Notes: a model not told the origin generated them from the sequence alone. DNA of 64,000 nucleotides from Nonomuraea muscovyensis (GCF_014207745.1 NZ_JACHJB010000002.1:2790001-2854000), one strand, 5' to 3'. Shown: positions 45,381-54,777, numbered from the stretch's first letter. Numbers and translations are program-made.

Positions 45381-47729
45381 TCAACGTCCGGAGAGTTCGT
45401 CCACCGCGGTGCGCACGTCGTCACTCGTGATCGTCGTCAGCTCGGCCGAGGTGGCGGAGCCGCCCTGCGCGGCCACGGCCGCCAGCCGCACGTCACGGCG
45501 CATGGCGGCCCGCTCGAACAGCGACCTGGCGAACCGGCCGTTGCCCAGCCCGTCGATCAGCCGTTCCTCGCAGACCCAGGTGAAGACCTCGTCCAGGTCG
45601 CGCAGCGCCGCCTCGTCGAAGCGGTCTCCCGCCTTCTCGGCCAGCAGCACCGCGATCTCCGACAGCTCGTCGGGGGTGTAGCTGGGGAAGGCGACGCGCT
45701 GGTTGAACCGGCTGGCCAGACCGGGGTTGGTGGCCAGGAAGGCGTCCATCTCGCGTTCGTAGCCGGCCAGCACGACGACGAGCCGGTCGCGGTCGTCCTC
45801 GGCCCTCTTGAGCAGCGTCTGCACGGCCTCGGCGCCGAACGCGTCGCCGCCGGAGTAGCCGGGGTTGACCAGGCTGTAGGCCTCGTCGACGAACAGCACG
45901 CCGCCGAGCGCCCGGTCCACCAGCTCGTTCGTCTTGATGGCGGTGGCGCCGAGGTGCTGGCCGACCAGGTCGGCGCGCTGCGCCTCCACCACGTCGGGCC
46001 GGGCGAGCAGGCCGAGCGCGGCGAAGACACGGCCGACCACGCGGGCGACGGTGGTCTTGCCGGTGCCGGGCGGGCCGACGAACACGAAGTGGCGCATCTG
46101 CTGCGGCGTGGGCAGGCCGCGCTCCTGGCGCATCCGGGCCACCTGGAGCTGCGCGGCGATGGCGTGGACCTGCCGTTTGACGGGGGCGAGCCCGGCCATG
46201 CGGTCGAGGTCGCCGAGCGCCTCCTCCAGGGTGGGCGTGGCCTCGTAACCGCGGAAGCGGGCGGTCAGCTCGTTGAACGCCTTGGTCACGTCGGGCGTGG
46301 TCGTGGTGACCAGGTCCTCGGTGGTCGGGGTGCCGCCCGCGCCCACCACGCGCACGTCGCGGGCCTGCGCGGCGGCCTCGACCAGGCTGCGGGCGAACCG
46401 GGCGTTGCCCAGCTCGTCGACCAGGCCGCGGCGCTGCACGTCCTCGAACAGGCCGAGCAGCGCGGCCCCGGTGTCGGTGGCCATCGTGTCGCCGCGGCGG
46501 CGCTGCAGCAGCCCGGTGATCTCGGCCAGCTCGGCGGGCGAGTAGCTGGGGAAGCGCACCCTGGTGGCGAACCTGCTGGCCAGGCCGGGGTTGGAGGCGA
46601 GGAAGGAGGTCATCTCCTGCTCGTAGCCGGCCAGGATGATGATCAGTCTGTCGCGGTCGTCCTCGGCCCTCTTGAGCAGCGTCTGCACGGCCTCCGCGCC
46701 GAACCGGTCGGGCTGCCCGTCGGAGGAGTTGACCAGCCCGTACGCCTCGTCGATGAACAGCACGCCGCCGAGCGCCCGGTCCACCAGCTCGTTCGTCTTG
46801 ATGGCGGTGGCGCCGAGGAACTCCCCCACCAGGTCGGCCCGCTGCGCCTCGACCACGTACGGGGTCTCCAGCAGGCCGAAAGCGTAGAAGATCTTGGCGA
46901 GGGTACGGGCGACGCTGGTCTTTCCGGTGCCCGGCGGGCCGACGAACACGAAGTGGCGGGTCGGCCGCCCGGAGGTGTAGCCGGCCTCCGCGCGCAGCCG
47001 GGACGCCTCGATGGAGGCGGCGATGGAGCGGACCTGCTCCTTGACCGGCGCGAGACCGATCATGCTCTCCAGCTCGCCCAGCGCCTCCTCGACCGAGATG
47101 CTGGGCGGCGCCGCCGCCTTGTCCGCCTGGGGGCCGGGCCGGCCCTCGCGCACCCGGACGCGCAGTTGCTCCTGCTCGCGCGTGGTCAGCTCGGCCTTGG
47201 CCCGGCGGGCGAGCACGAAGCGGTAGAGCAGCACGACCGCCGCGGCGCCGTACGCGACCCAGACGGCGATGCCGTCGGAGACCGGCGACACGGCGGCGGC
47301 CAGCAGCCCGGCGGGGACGAGGGCGAGCAGCGCGGTCAGCCACGGCGCCACCCAGCGGATCAGGTGGGCGGCGGCGACGACGGGCACGGCGAGCACGAGC
47401 AGCAGCGTCGGGGCCGGCGATCGTCCGGGGAACAGCACGCTCATGACGGGCACCAGCGCCGCCCAGGCGCCCACCACCAGGGCGGTCGCGGCGGCGCGCG
47501 GGAAGCGCAGCGCGAGCGCGGCGAACCCGAGCACGATGAGCGTGATGAGGAAGGTCTGCCACAGGTCCCAGCCGAGCGCGGCGGCCAGGCCCACGGAGCC
47601 GATGAGCACGCCGGCGTACATCACCCGCCGGACGGCCGGGGGAAGGCGGAAGTAGCGCAGCCGCACCCTTTCGAACAGATCCCTCGCCGCGGCCCGCCCA
47701 GCGGCCTGGGTCCTGCCGGACTCACGCAT
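45381..47729 (-). CDS. Membrane-anchored tandem AAA+ ATPase (CbbX/EccA-type modules)
   Basis: 782 residues. The N-terminal ~190 contain four to six hydrophobic helices. Then come two AAA+ modules of the CbbX/SpoVK/EccA kind, each with GPPGTGKT (about residues 261 and 548), an ADLVG pore-type segment, LGATAIKTNELVDRALGGVLF, DEAY Walker B and ASRF arginine finger. The modules look like a duplication: a 64-bp block is identical between them. Soluble EccA proteins of type VII secretion have one such module after TPRs; this tandem, membrane-bound form is different. The ATG at 47729 has GGGAGG upstream. The next gene upstream encodes a TPR membrane protein. Confidence 0.85.
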   Translation of the reverse strand: MRESGRTQAAGRAAARDLFERVRLRYFRLPPAVRRVMYAGVLIGSVGLAAALGWDLWQTFLITLIVLGFAALALRFPRAAATALVVGAWAALVPVMSVLFPGRSPAPTLLLVLAVPVVAAAHLIRWVAPWLTALLALVPAGLLAAAVSPVSDGIAVWVAYGAAAVVLLYRFVLARRAKAELTTREQEQLRVRVREGRPGPQADKAAAPPSISVEEALGELESMIGLAPVKEQVRSIAASIEASRLRAEAGYTSGRPTRHFVFVGPPGTGKTSVARTLAKIFYAFGLLETPYVVEAQRADLVGEFLGATAIKTNELVDRALGGVLFIDEAYGLVNSSDGQPDRFGAEAVQTLLKRAEDDRDRLIIILAGYEQEMTSFLASNPGLASRFATRVRFPSYSPAELAEITGLLQRRRGDTMATDTGAALLGLFEDVQRRGLVDELGNARFARSLVEAAAQARDVRVVGAGGTPTTEDLVTTTTPDVTKAFNELTARFRGYEATPTLEEALGDLDRMAGLAPVKRQVHAIAAQLQVARMRQERGLPTPQQMRHFVFVGPPGTGKTTVARVVGRVFAALGLLARPDVVEAQRADLVGQHLGATAIKTNELVDRALGGVLFVDEAYSLVNPGYSGGDAFGAEAVQTLLKRAEDDRDRLVVVLAGYEREMDAFLATNPGLASRFNQRVAFPSYTPDELSEIAVLLAEKAGDRFDEAALRDLDEVFTWVCEERLIDGLGNGRFARSLFERAAMRRDVRLAAVAAQGGSATSAELTTITSDDVRTAVDELSGR

Positions 47730-47864
47730 CACGCCTCCCCGGTCCGCCCCCGGTTATACCGCACCGGACGGCCGATTGGGCGGACCTGACACGCCAGGTG
47801 AAGGTGACGGCCGGCGCCCCCGCGACTCCCCGCCCCACGGGCCCGCCCGGCGCCGGGGGTCGCG

Positions 47865-50006
47865 CTAGTGGCGCTGGTGCCGCCCCGGGAACTCCCCTAC
47901 CAGCACCTGTTTGGGGGTGACGCGCAGGCTGCCCGGTCCGGCGACGGCGATGCCGCGCACCTCCACCCAGTGCCGCCCGCGCTCCGGGTCGGCGGCGAAC
48001 ACGGCCACTCTCGGGTCCGCCTCCACCGCCTGCCACGCCTCGTCCTCGACGACCACCCTCAGGTCGCCGGCCGGCCCCACCGAGGTCGCGGCGCCCACCA
48101 TCCGGGGGCCGAGGGGGTCGCCGAAGGTCAGCACGGCGCTCCGGGCGTAGGCGAACGCCCGCCGTACGCGGGGATGCAGCGGCACGGACGGGTCGGCGCC
48201 GGCGGGCAGGTCGCACCGCAGCAGGGAGGACCGCCAGGGGCCCGGCACGCCGCGCCACCAGGCGCGCGCCGACAGCAGCGCGAACATGACCGCCACGACC
48301 GCCAGCGCGGCCGGGCCCGCGAGCCGTGCCCAGACGGCTCCCAGCGCGCCGCCCGCCGCGCAGCCGGCGGCGGCGAGCACGAGCAGCACGACGGCGCCGG
48401 CCGGCCAGGGGTCGTCGCGATACGCACGCCCGGTTGCACCGACGCCGCGCCGCGCGCGCCCGGAGGAGAGGGGAACGCCGCCGGAGCCACGGTGGACGTG
48501 ATCAGCGGGGCGAGGGACCTGGCCGGAGGCGCCGTAGACGTGATCAGCAGGACGGGGGCCGCGGCCGGCGGCGCGGTGGACGTGATCAGCGGGGCGGGGG
48601 ACGCGGCAGAAGGCGCGCAGCAGCGGGTACGGTGCGGCGGCGGCGAGGACTCCGGCGGCCACCGCGACCGGGGCCGCCCGCGGTTCGGCGACGAGCGCGA
48701 CGGCCGTCAGGGCGGCGAGGACCGACCAGGTGCGGCCGATGAGGATCCACAGCGCCACGCCCGCGTTCCGCCGCGCCACCCGCACCCCGTGCACGCCGCC
48801 TGCCCCCACGTCTCCTCGGGCCACCCGCACCCCGTGCACGCCGCCCGCCCCCGTGTCCCCTCGCGCCGCGCGCTCCGCCCGCTCCGCCGGGCCGCCCGCG
48901 TCGTGCTGCGCCGCCCCTTCCTCGGTGGTGCTCGCGTCGGAGGTGGCCTCCGGTCCGTCCGTGCCGGGCGCGTTCGCGGGGTGGGGGATGAAGGAGGCGG
49001 TGGTGAAGAGGGAGAGGGCCTGGAGGGGGTGGCCGCGCCAGGTCTGGGCGAGCAGGCGGAGGGCCGCGTGCGCGGGCCCGCTCAGCACCGCGATCAGCCC
49101 CAGCCCGCCCCACACCGGGCCCAGGAAGGGGGACGTTCCCGGCAGCAGGGCCGATCCGAGCCACCCGGCGAACGCCCCCACCGACACCACCGCCGACAGC
49201 ACGGCCGCGCCGAGCCACGGATCGCGGGCGAGCATCGCGGGCACCCACCGCCAGATCCGCACCCGGCGTGCCTGCCGGAGCGTGAGCGGCACCAGGGCGG
49301 CGAGCCCGGCCAGCCCTGCCATCCCGGCCGGGCCGCCGAGGTCGAAGGCCGTCGCGAGCGTCGTGGCCGCAACCGTGGCGAGTGCCGCCAGGAGGTGGGC
49401 CTGGCGCGACCACACCTCCAGCGCCCGTCTGGCGCGGCCGGTCTCCCGCGGGTCGATCGGCCAGGCGGGGTCGTGGTGGGCACGGGCCGGGTCCCAGCGC
49501 AGCAGCGCGAGGCCGAGGTTGACGCGGGCCTGAAGGTGGCCGGGGTCGAGGTCGAGGGCGGTCCGGTAGGCGGCTTCGGCGCGATCGTGCGTGCCGCGCA
49601 GCAGGGCCAGGTCGCCCTCCAGGACGAGGGGTTCGGGGCGTTCCGGCGCGTACCTGCGGGCCAGCGCGGCCTGGCCGGCGGCCTCGTCCCAGTGGCCGGG
49701 CAGGTGGCTGAGCACCGTGGCCAGCCCCAGCCGGGCGGCCCAGGAGCCGGGCGCGAGCCGTACCGCGTGCCGGGCCGGTGGGAGGGCGTCGCGGTCGCGG
49801 CCGAGCCGTTCGAGGGCGAGCCCGGTGAGGCGGTGCGGCCACTCGCCGGCCGGGTCCAGGTCGGCGGCGGCGCGGGCCGCGCTCAGCGCGTCCTCGGGGC
49901 GTTCGGCGTGGAGCCGGGCGGCGGCCTCCGCACACCATTCGCGTGAGGATTTGTCCGCTTTTTCGTCACTTTTGCTACCATTTCGAGCTATCCCCACGCT
50001 GCCCAT
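47865..50006 (-). CDS. TPR membrane protein with internal tandem repeats, unknown function
   Basis: 713 residues. Residues about 20-170 form TPR-like helix pairs (WCAEAAARLHAERPEDALSA, then YRTALDLDPGHLQARVNLG). Several hydrophobic segments follow, separated by hydrophilic loops. One loop has two 15-residue repeats (GVHGVRVARGDVGAG), another has three 14-residue repeats (PRPADHVHRAAGRG). The C-terminal ~100 residues form a soluble beta-rich domain (SAVLTFGDPLGPRMVGAATSVG), with some resemblance to a split-barrel PPOX fold. ATG 50006 has no clear SD; a GTG three codons in is possible. It is on the same strand as the tandem AAA+ gene and 135 bp upstream of it. Confidence 0.72.
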   Translation of the reverse strand: MGSVGIARNGSKSDEKADKSSREWCAEAAARLHAERPEDALSAARAAADLDPAGEWPHRLTGLALERLGRDRDALPPARHAVRLAPGSWAARLGLATVLSHLPGHWDEAAGQAALARRYAPERPEPLVLEGDLALLRGTHDRAEAAYRTALDLDPGHLQARVNLGLALLRWDPARAHHDPAWPIDPRETGRARRALEVWSRQAHLLAALATVAATTLATAFDLGGPAGMAGLAGLAALVPLTLRQARRVRIWRWVPAMLARDPWLGAAVLSAVVSVGAFAGWLGSALLPGTSPFLGPVWGGLGLIAVLSGPAHAALRLLAQTWRGHPLQALSLFTTASFIPHPANAPGTDGPEATSDASTTEEGAAQHDAGGPAERAERAARGDTGAGGVHGVRVARGDVGAGGVHGVRVARRNAGVALWILIGRTWSVLAALTAVALVAEPRAAPVAVAAGVLAAAAPYPLLRAFCRVPRPADHVHRAAGRGPRPADHVYGASGQVPRPADHVHRGSGGVPLSSGRARRGVGATGRAYRDDPWPAGAVVLLVLAAAGCAAGGALGAVWARLAGPAALAVVAVMFALLSARAWWRGVPGPWRSSLLRCDLPAGADPSVPLHPRVRRAFAYARSAVLTFGDPLGPRMVGAATSVGPAGDLRVVVEDEAWQAVEADPRVAVFAADPERGRHWVEVRGIAVAGPGSLRVTPKQVLVGEFPGRHQRH
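48492..48617. repeat. Three in-frame 42-bp repeats inside the TPR gene
   Basis: Units at 48492, 48534 and 48576 each carry GACGTGATCAGC. They encode the 14-residue loop repeat and preserve the reading frame. A second array of two 45-bp units lies at 48776-48865 in the same gene. Confidence 0.9.
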
Positions 50007-50050
50007 CGTCGGCCGGTGGGTGAACCTTGAACAGATCCCGACATAGGGCT

Positions 50051-50070
50051 GTATCTCTCTAGAGAGGTAC
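50051..50070. promoter_or_regulatory. 20-bp near-palindrome, candidate TetR/PadR-type operator
   Basis: GTATCTCTCTAGAGAGGTAC is symmetric at 18 of 20 positions, with a perfect 12-bp core. It lies in the 249-bp divergent region, 45 bp upstream of the TPR gene start and 186 bp upstream of the MFS gene. Operators of this shape usually bind dimeric efflux regulators; no such regulator gene is adjacent. Confidence 0.5.
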
Positions 50071-50255
50071 GGGTGGGGACCTTGGATGCGTCGATACCGC
50101 TATACCAAGTGCATGCCATGGCCTAAGCTGCCACGCAGGCCGGAGCCAGGGAGCCCGAGAGCAGAGAGCGAGGCACGAGCCGGCGGGTTCCGCGGCGGCG
50201 GCGAGCACCAGCACGTGCGGGCCAGTTGTGACCGGACCGGCCCGCAAGGAGGCCC

Positions 50256-51797
50256 ATGACCGTCACGAAGGCCGCGCCCGTCATCCGGCGTGCGGCTCGG
50301 CAGCCACAGGACAACCGCTGGGCGATCCTCCTGGTGCTCTGCCTGAGCCTGCTGCTGATCACCGTCGACGCCACCGTCCTGCACATCGCCGTTCCCGCGC
50401 TCACCGCGGCGCTGGAGCCCTCGGCGGTGCAACTGCTGTGGATCATCGACGTGTACTCGCTCGTCGTGGCGCCGCTGCTGATCATGTTCGGCACGCTGGG
50501 CGACCGCTACGGGCGAAAACGGCTGGTGCTGGCCGGGTTCGTGCTGTTCGGGGTGGCCTCGGCCGCGGCCGCCTTCTCCCCCACCCCGCTCGCCCTCATC
50601 CTGTCCCGGGCGCTGCTCGGCGTTGGCGGAGCCATGATCATGCCGGCCACGCTGTCGCTGATCCGCCAGGTCTTCACCGACCGCCGCGAACGGGCCATCG
50701 CGCTGGGCGTCTGGAGCGCGGTCGCCGCCGCCGGCGCCGCGGTCGGGCCGATGATCGGCGGGGTGCTGGTGGGCCTGTGGTGGGGCGCGGTGTTCCTCGT
50801 CAACGTGCCGATCCTGCTCGTCCTGCTGCCCGCCGCCGTCCGGCTGCTGCCGGAGTCGCGCGGGCGAGCCGACCACGCGTGGGACGGGCTGAGCGCGGTG
50901 CTGTCCGTGCTGGGCATCCTGGCCCTGGCGTTCGGGCTCAAGGAGGCCGGGTCGGGCAGCCTGATGCCGGTCGGCGCCGCTCTGGCGATCTTCGCGGGCG
51001 GGGTGGCGCTGCTCGTGTGGTTCGTCCGGCGGCAGTCGCGGCTGGCGACGCCCCTGCTGGAGGTGGGCCTGTTCCGCGACCGCGGGTTCACCACCGGGGT
51101 GGCCGGGGTGCTGCTGGGCGTGTTCGCGCTGGTGGGGCTGCAGCTCATGCTGGCCCAGTACCTCCAGCTCGTGCTCGGCGACAGCCCGGTGCGCGCCGCG
51201 GTCAGGATGCTGCCGCTCGTCCTGTCGGCCATCGCGGGCGGGCTCGCGGCCGCCCACATCCTGCCCCGGCTCGGCCTGCGCGGCACTATGAGCGGCGGGC
51301 TCGGCCTGGTCGCGCTCGCCCTGACCCCGACGTTGGGCTGGGGCGTGGAGGGGCATCCGGTGATGCTCGCGATCTGCTTCGTGGGCATCGGGTTCGGAGT
51401 CCAGGTGGCGCTGCTCGCCGCGTCCGACACGATCATGTCGGCCTGTCCGGAGTCCCACGCGGGCGGCGCGGCCGCCATCGAGGAGACCGCGTACGAGCTG
51501 GGGGCCGGGCTGGGGGTCGCCGTGCTCGGCACGATCACCGCGATCGTTTACGCGCCGGGGCTGCGACCCGTGCCCGGAGTGCCCGAGGTCGGCATGGACC
51601 AGGCGCGGCAGTCGCTCGCCGGAGCCGCCCACGTGGCGAGTGAGATGGGCGGTAGCACCGGCGACGCGTTGCTGTCCGCGGCCCGGTGGGCCTTCGTCAA
51701 CGCCCTGCACACGACCGTGGTCGTGAGCGTCGTCCTGCTCAGCCTCACCGCCGTCGCCGTGGCCGTGCTGCTGCGCCGTGATCGAGGTGTGCCATGA
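50256..51797 (+). CDS. MFS multidrug efflux transporter, DHA2 (14-TM, EmrB/QacA) family
   Basis: 513 residues. The DHA2 pattern is clear: LLITVDATVLHIAVPALTAAL in TM1 (the D-x-T/V-I motif), motif A GDRYGRKR, motif C GPMIGGVLVG, and a VARSA-type long second half with about 14 helices in total. Expected role is proton-driven export of lipophilic cations or antibiotics. The start ATG 50256 has GGAGG 6 nt upstream. It overlaps the DoxX gene by 4 nt, so the two are co-translated. Confidence 0.9.
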   Translation: MTVTKAAPVIRRAARQPQDNRWAILLVLCLSLLLITVDATVLHIAVPALTAALEPSAVQLLWIIDVYSLVVAPLLIMFGTLGDRYGRKRLVLAGFVLFGVASAAAAFSPTPLALILSRALLGVGGAMIMPATLSLIRQVFTDRRERAIALGVWSAVAAAGAAVGPMIGGVLVGLWWGAVFLVNVPILLVLLPAAVRLLPESRGRADHAWDGLSAVLSVLGILALAFGLKEAGSGSLMPVGAALAIFAGGVALLVWFVRRQSRLATPLLEVGLFRDRGFTTGVAGVLLGVFALVGLQLMLAQYLQLVLGDSPVRAAVRMLPLVLSAIAGGLAAAHILPRLGLRGTMSGGLGLVALALTPTLGWGVEGHPVMLAICFVGIGFGVQVALLAASDTIMSACPESHAGGAAAIEETAYELGAGLGVAVLGTITAIVYAPGLRPVPGVPEVGMDQARQSLAGAAHVASEMGGSTGDALLSAARWAFVNALHTTVVVSVVLLSLTAVAVAVLLRRDRGVP

Positions 51798-52552
51798 CCC
51801 CCTCCGGGCAGACATCTACCGTGAAACAGGCCCTCCGTGACATCGCCGCGTTAGTCGCCCGCCTCGGCGTGGGCGGCATCGTCTTCGCCAACGGCTGGCA
51901 CAAGCTGGAGGAGGGCCTCAACTCCACGGGGGCCGACTTCCTGGCGCAGGGCGCGCCCGCGCCGCGGGCCTGGGCGACGGTGACCATGCTGGCCGAGCTG
52001 ATCGGCGGGGCGCTGCTGATCGCCGGGCTGATCGTGCCGGTGGTGGGGCTGCTGCTGTTCGCCGAGTCGCTGGCGGTCTTCCTGGTGGCGCCGCCGCTCA
52101 ACCCGATCAGCCTGAACGAGCTCATCCTGCTCGGCGTGGCGGCGCTGCTGCTCGCCGTGGTGGGGGCGGGGCGCGTGTCGGTCGACCACATGGTGGTGAT
52201 CCGGCGCAGGGAGTCGGCCGCGGCCAGCGAGTTCGCCGCCGACACCGAGGCCGACCGGGTCATCGCCTCCCTCCGCGACCCGGACGATCCCCCCGGGACC
52301 GCCGCGGGCGGGACCCCTGTCGCCGACGCCCGGGCGGAGGGCGGCGCGGCGGGAGACGGCGCGCCCGGCGGGTCGAAAGGCGACCTGGCGGACCGCATGG
52401 CGGACACGGCTCCGCAGCCCGCGGCCGACCTCCCCGTCGCCGACCCCGCACCGGCCGACGAGTCCGCTTCCTCCGCCGTGCCCGGCGACACGCTGGTGGC
52501 CGGCAGCAAGAAGCCGCGGCCGCGCGGCCGCCGTGCTCCATCCGGCGACTGA
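51794..52552 (+). CDS. DoxX-family membrane protein with long hydrophilic tail
   Basis: 252 residues. The first 130 are a four-helix DoxX module (VARLGVGGIVFANGWHKLEEGL, then LAELIGGALLIAGLIVPVVG). The remaining 120 are Ala/Pro/Asp-rich and probably unstructured, ending in a basic KKPRPRGRRAPSG. DoxX proteins are linked to redox stress in mycobacteria (recalled). Codon 20 (51851-51853) is TTA, so translation may need the rare leucyl-tRNA. Co-translated with the MFS pump. Confidence 0.85.
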   Translation: MTPSGQTSTVKQALRDIAALVARLGVGGIVFANGWHKLEEGLNSTGADFLAQGAPAPRAWATVTMLAELIGGALLIAGLIVPVVGLLLFAESLAVFLVAPPLNPISLNELILLGVAALLLAVVGAGRVSVDHMVVIRRRESAAASEFAADTEADRVIASLRDPDDPPGTAAGGTPVADARAEGGAAGDGAPGGSKGDLADRMADTAPQPAADLPVADPAPADESASSAVPGDTLVAGSKKPRPRGRRAPSGD

Positions 52553-52641
52553 GCCCGCACCCTCGGCGACCTGGGCCGCACCCTCGGTGATGACGTCGCG
52601 TGCGCCCAGCGAGCGGGGCCGCGGGTGGATGCCCGGTGGCG

Positions 52642-53640
52642 TCAGCCCCGGAACAGTCCGAGCAGCTCTCCGGCCCGTTCGGTCCGGCTGATCCACACCT
52701 CCCGGCCGCGCCGCTCCCTCACGATGAGGCGGGCGGCGCTCAGCCGGTCGCAGTGGTACGTGAGCCCGCTGGGCGCGATCTGCAGGCGGGCGGCCAGCAT
52801 GCTCATGGTCATGGGCCGGTCCAGCATGTCGAGCAGGGCGGCGCGGACGGGCCCGACGAGCGCCGACAGCTCGTCCACGGCCGGGGCGGCGCCGGGGCGC
52901 CACAGCGACTCCGCGCCGGGCAGCGGGTAGCCGATCCACACCACCTCGGGGTTGTCCAGGCTGACGATCAGCGCGTCCCGGCCCGCCAGCATCGGCACGA
53001 GGATGACCGGCCGCTCGCCGAGTTCGAACCGGCTGGCCTCGATGTCGCCGATGAGCAGCCCGTCCTCGGTGCCCACGATGCGGTCGGTCAGGGAGCCGAA
53101 CAGGAGCTCGGGGCCACCGCGCACGCTGGCGACGCCGATCCGCTCGACCTCCTTGCGCAGCAGCGGCAGGGCCCGCTCCCACAACGGCTCGACGGCGTTC
53201 CAGACGTCGGTCAGCGCGTCGGCGTACCCGCTCAGCCACTGCGCCGGGCGATCGGCGGCGGCACGCCAGTGACCGGGCAACGGCCCGGCGCCGAATGCCT
53301 GTTCCAGGTCTCTGATCAGGGTGTCCGGAGAGGTGTCGCGCAGCGCGCTGATCTGGCTGTGCACGGAGACGTCGCCCACCGGAGCGCGCGGGACGACGGC
53401 GTCGGGCGCGACGGAGTAGCCGGGCGCCGCCAGCGGCCGCACGGCCGCGTGTCCCGACCGGCCGACCCGGGAGGCGATGGCTCTGCGCAGCGGTTCGGGC
53501 AGCCCCCGCCGCCGGCCCGCGAGAGCGTCGGCGATCATGGCGAGCACAGTGAGGTTGGACGACATGGACACGGACAGGTGCGGCGTGGATGAGATGCGCA
53601 GTTCGCTCCACACGTTGGTCTTGGCTACTTCGGCCCCCAT
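52642..53640 (-). CDS. Winged-helix (ArsR-like) transcriptional regulator
   Basis: 332 residues. The winged helix is at the C-terminus: VRAALLDMLDRPMTMSMLAARLQIAPSGLTYHCDRLSAARLIVRERRGREVWIS. The 230-residue N-terminal part, with SELRISSTPHLSVSMSSNLTV, matches a group of actinobacterial ArsR-type regulators with a large sensor domain. The target is unknown. It lies 52 bp downstream of the EamA-type exporter gene on the same strand, so it may regulate or be co-expressed with it. Confidence 0.82.
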   Translation of the reverse strand: MGAEVAKTNVWSELRISSTPHLSVSMSSNLTVLAMIADALAGRRRGLPEPLRRAIASRVGRSGHAAVRPLAAPGYSVAPDAVVPRAPVGDVSVHSQISALRDTSPDTLIRDLEQAFGAGPLPGHWRAAADRPAQWLSGYADALTDVWNAVEPLWERALPLLRKEVERIGVASVRGGPELLFGSLTDRIVGTEDGLLIGDIEASRFELGERPVILVPMLAGRDALIVSLDNPEVVWIGYPLPGAESLWRPGAAPAVDELSALVGPVRAALLDMLDRPMTMSMLAARLQIAPSGLTYHCDRLSAARLIVRERRGREVWISRTERAGELLGLFRG

Positions 53641-53692
53641 AAGTCGTTCTTGTCGGTGGCCGGAACGGTAGAGCGGAGGGCTTACTCCCGGC

Positions 53693-54649
53693 TTACAGGC
53701 GCCTTTCCTCTCGCCTGTCGCCCGGCTCGGCGGCCACGGCCTCGCGCCGGCGCCCGCGCCGGAACGGCACCCCCTGGGTGAGGGCGATGGCGGCCAGGAT
53801 GACCACGGCGCCCACCGGCTGGTTCCACGTCAGCGCCTCCCCCAGCACCAGCACGCCCGACAGCGCCGCGAACACCGGCAGCAGGTAGGTCACCGTGGAC
53901 GTCGTCGTCACCCCGGCACGCACCTGCACCCAGTAGAGCAGCAGGTACGCCGTCCCGGTGCCGAGCCCGCCCAGCGCCAGCATGCTCCACCAGACGGCCG
54001 CCGGGACGGTGGTGTCGACCAGCGGCACCCCGGCGAGCAGCGTCAGGACCGCGAGCTGCGCCGTGCCGCTCAGGAGCTGTCCGGTGGCCAGCACCACCGC
54101 CGGTTCGGTCCGCCGGCCGGTGACGAACCGGCCCAGGTACGCGCCGCCCACGCCGTAGCACATCGCGGCGGCGAAGCAGGCCAGGCTGCCCGCGAGCTGC
54201 CCGCCGCCCAGCGGCTGCCACACGCCCAGCACCACCATGACGCCCGCGAACCCGAGCCCCAGCCCGGCCACGCGGCTCCGGGTGGCCCGCTCGGTGCGCA
54301 GGAGCAGGGTGAAGGCGAGGGTGCACAGGGGCGTGGTGGCGTTCCAGATCGACGCGACGACCGAGGAGACGTACTGCTCGCCGTACGCGAAGAGGGTGAA
54401 GGGCAGCGTGGTGAGCACCACGGAGGCCACCTGGAAGTGACCCCACAGGCGAGGGTCGCGCGGAAGCGCCTTCCGGCCGACGGCCAGGGCGACGAGCAGC
54501 GTGAGGGTCCCCACGGCCATCCGCCCGAACGACACCTGCAGAGGATGGAGGGACCCCACCGCCACCTTGATGAAGAAGAAGCTGTTGCCCCAGATCGCGG
54601 CGAGCGCCACGAACCCCGGCAGCCACCGCCCCGCGTTCTTGATCCGCAC
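53693..54649 (-). CDS. EamA-family (DMT) transporter
   Basis: 318 residues, ten hydrophobic segments in two EamA repeats. The first begins ALAAIWGNSFFFIKVAVGSL, and the second ends with a GEALTWNQPVGAVVILAAIALTQG signature. The family mostly exports amino acids or metabolites. The GTG at 54649 has GGGAGG 6 nt upstream. The C-terminal end is very basic (RRGRRREAVAA). Divergent from the toxin-like gene. Confidence 0.9.
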   Translation of the reverse strand: MRIKNAGRWLPGFVALAAIWGNSFFFIKVAVGSLHPLQVSFGRMAVGTLTLLVALAVGRKALPRDPRLWGHFQVASVVLTTLPFTLFAYGEQYVSSVVASIWNATTPLCTLAFTLLLRTERATRSRVAGLGLGFAGVMVVLGVWQPLGGGQLAGSLACFAAAMCYGVGGAYLGRFVTGRRTEPAVVLATGQLLSGTAQLAVLTLLAGVPLVDTTVPAAVWWSMLALGGLGTGTAYLLLYWVQVRAGVTTTSTVTYLLPVFAALSGVLVLGEALTWNQPVGAVVILAAIALTQGVPFRRGRRREAVAAEPGDRREERRL

Positions 54650-54777
54650 GCCGTGCCTCCCGCTTGATGAGCCACCCGGAGCGTAGCGGCTGCGGCTACC
54701 GAAGTCGCAGGGATATTTCCGCATTTTCGACCGCAAAGCTGCTGCGTAGTCGAAGGCGCCTCCCCGATGATGTGCCG

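Noticed and set aside
47868..49946. 692-codon + strand frame opposite the TPR gene
   Set aside because: Antisense shadow. The TPR frame has clear helical repeats and membrane helices; this one has no structure beyond the DNA repeats.
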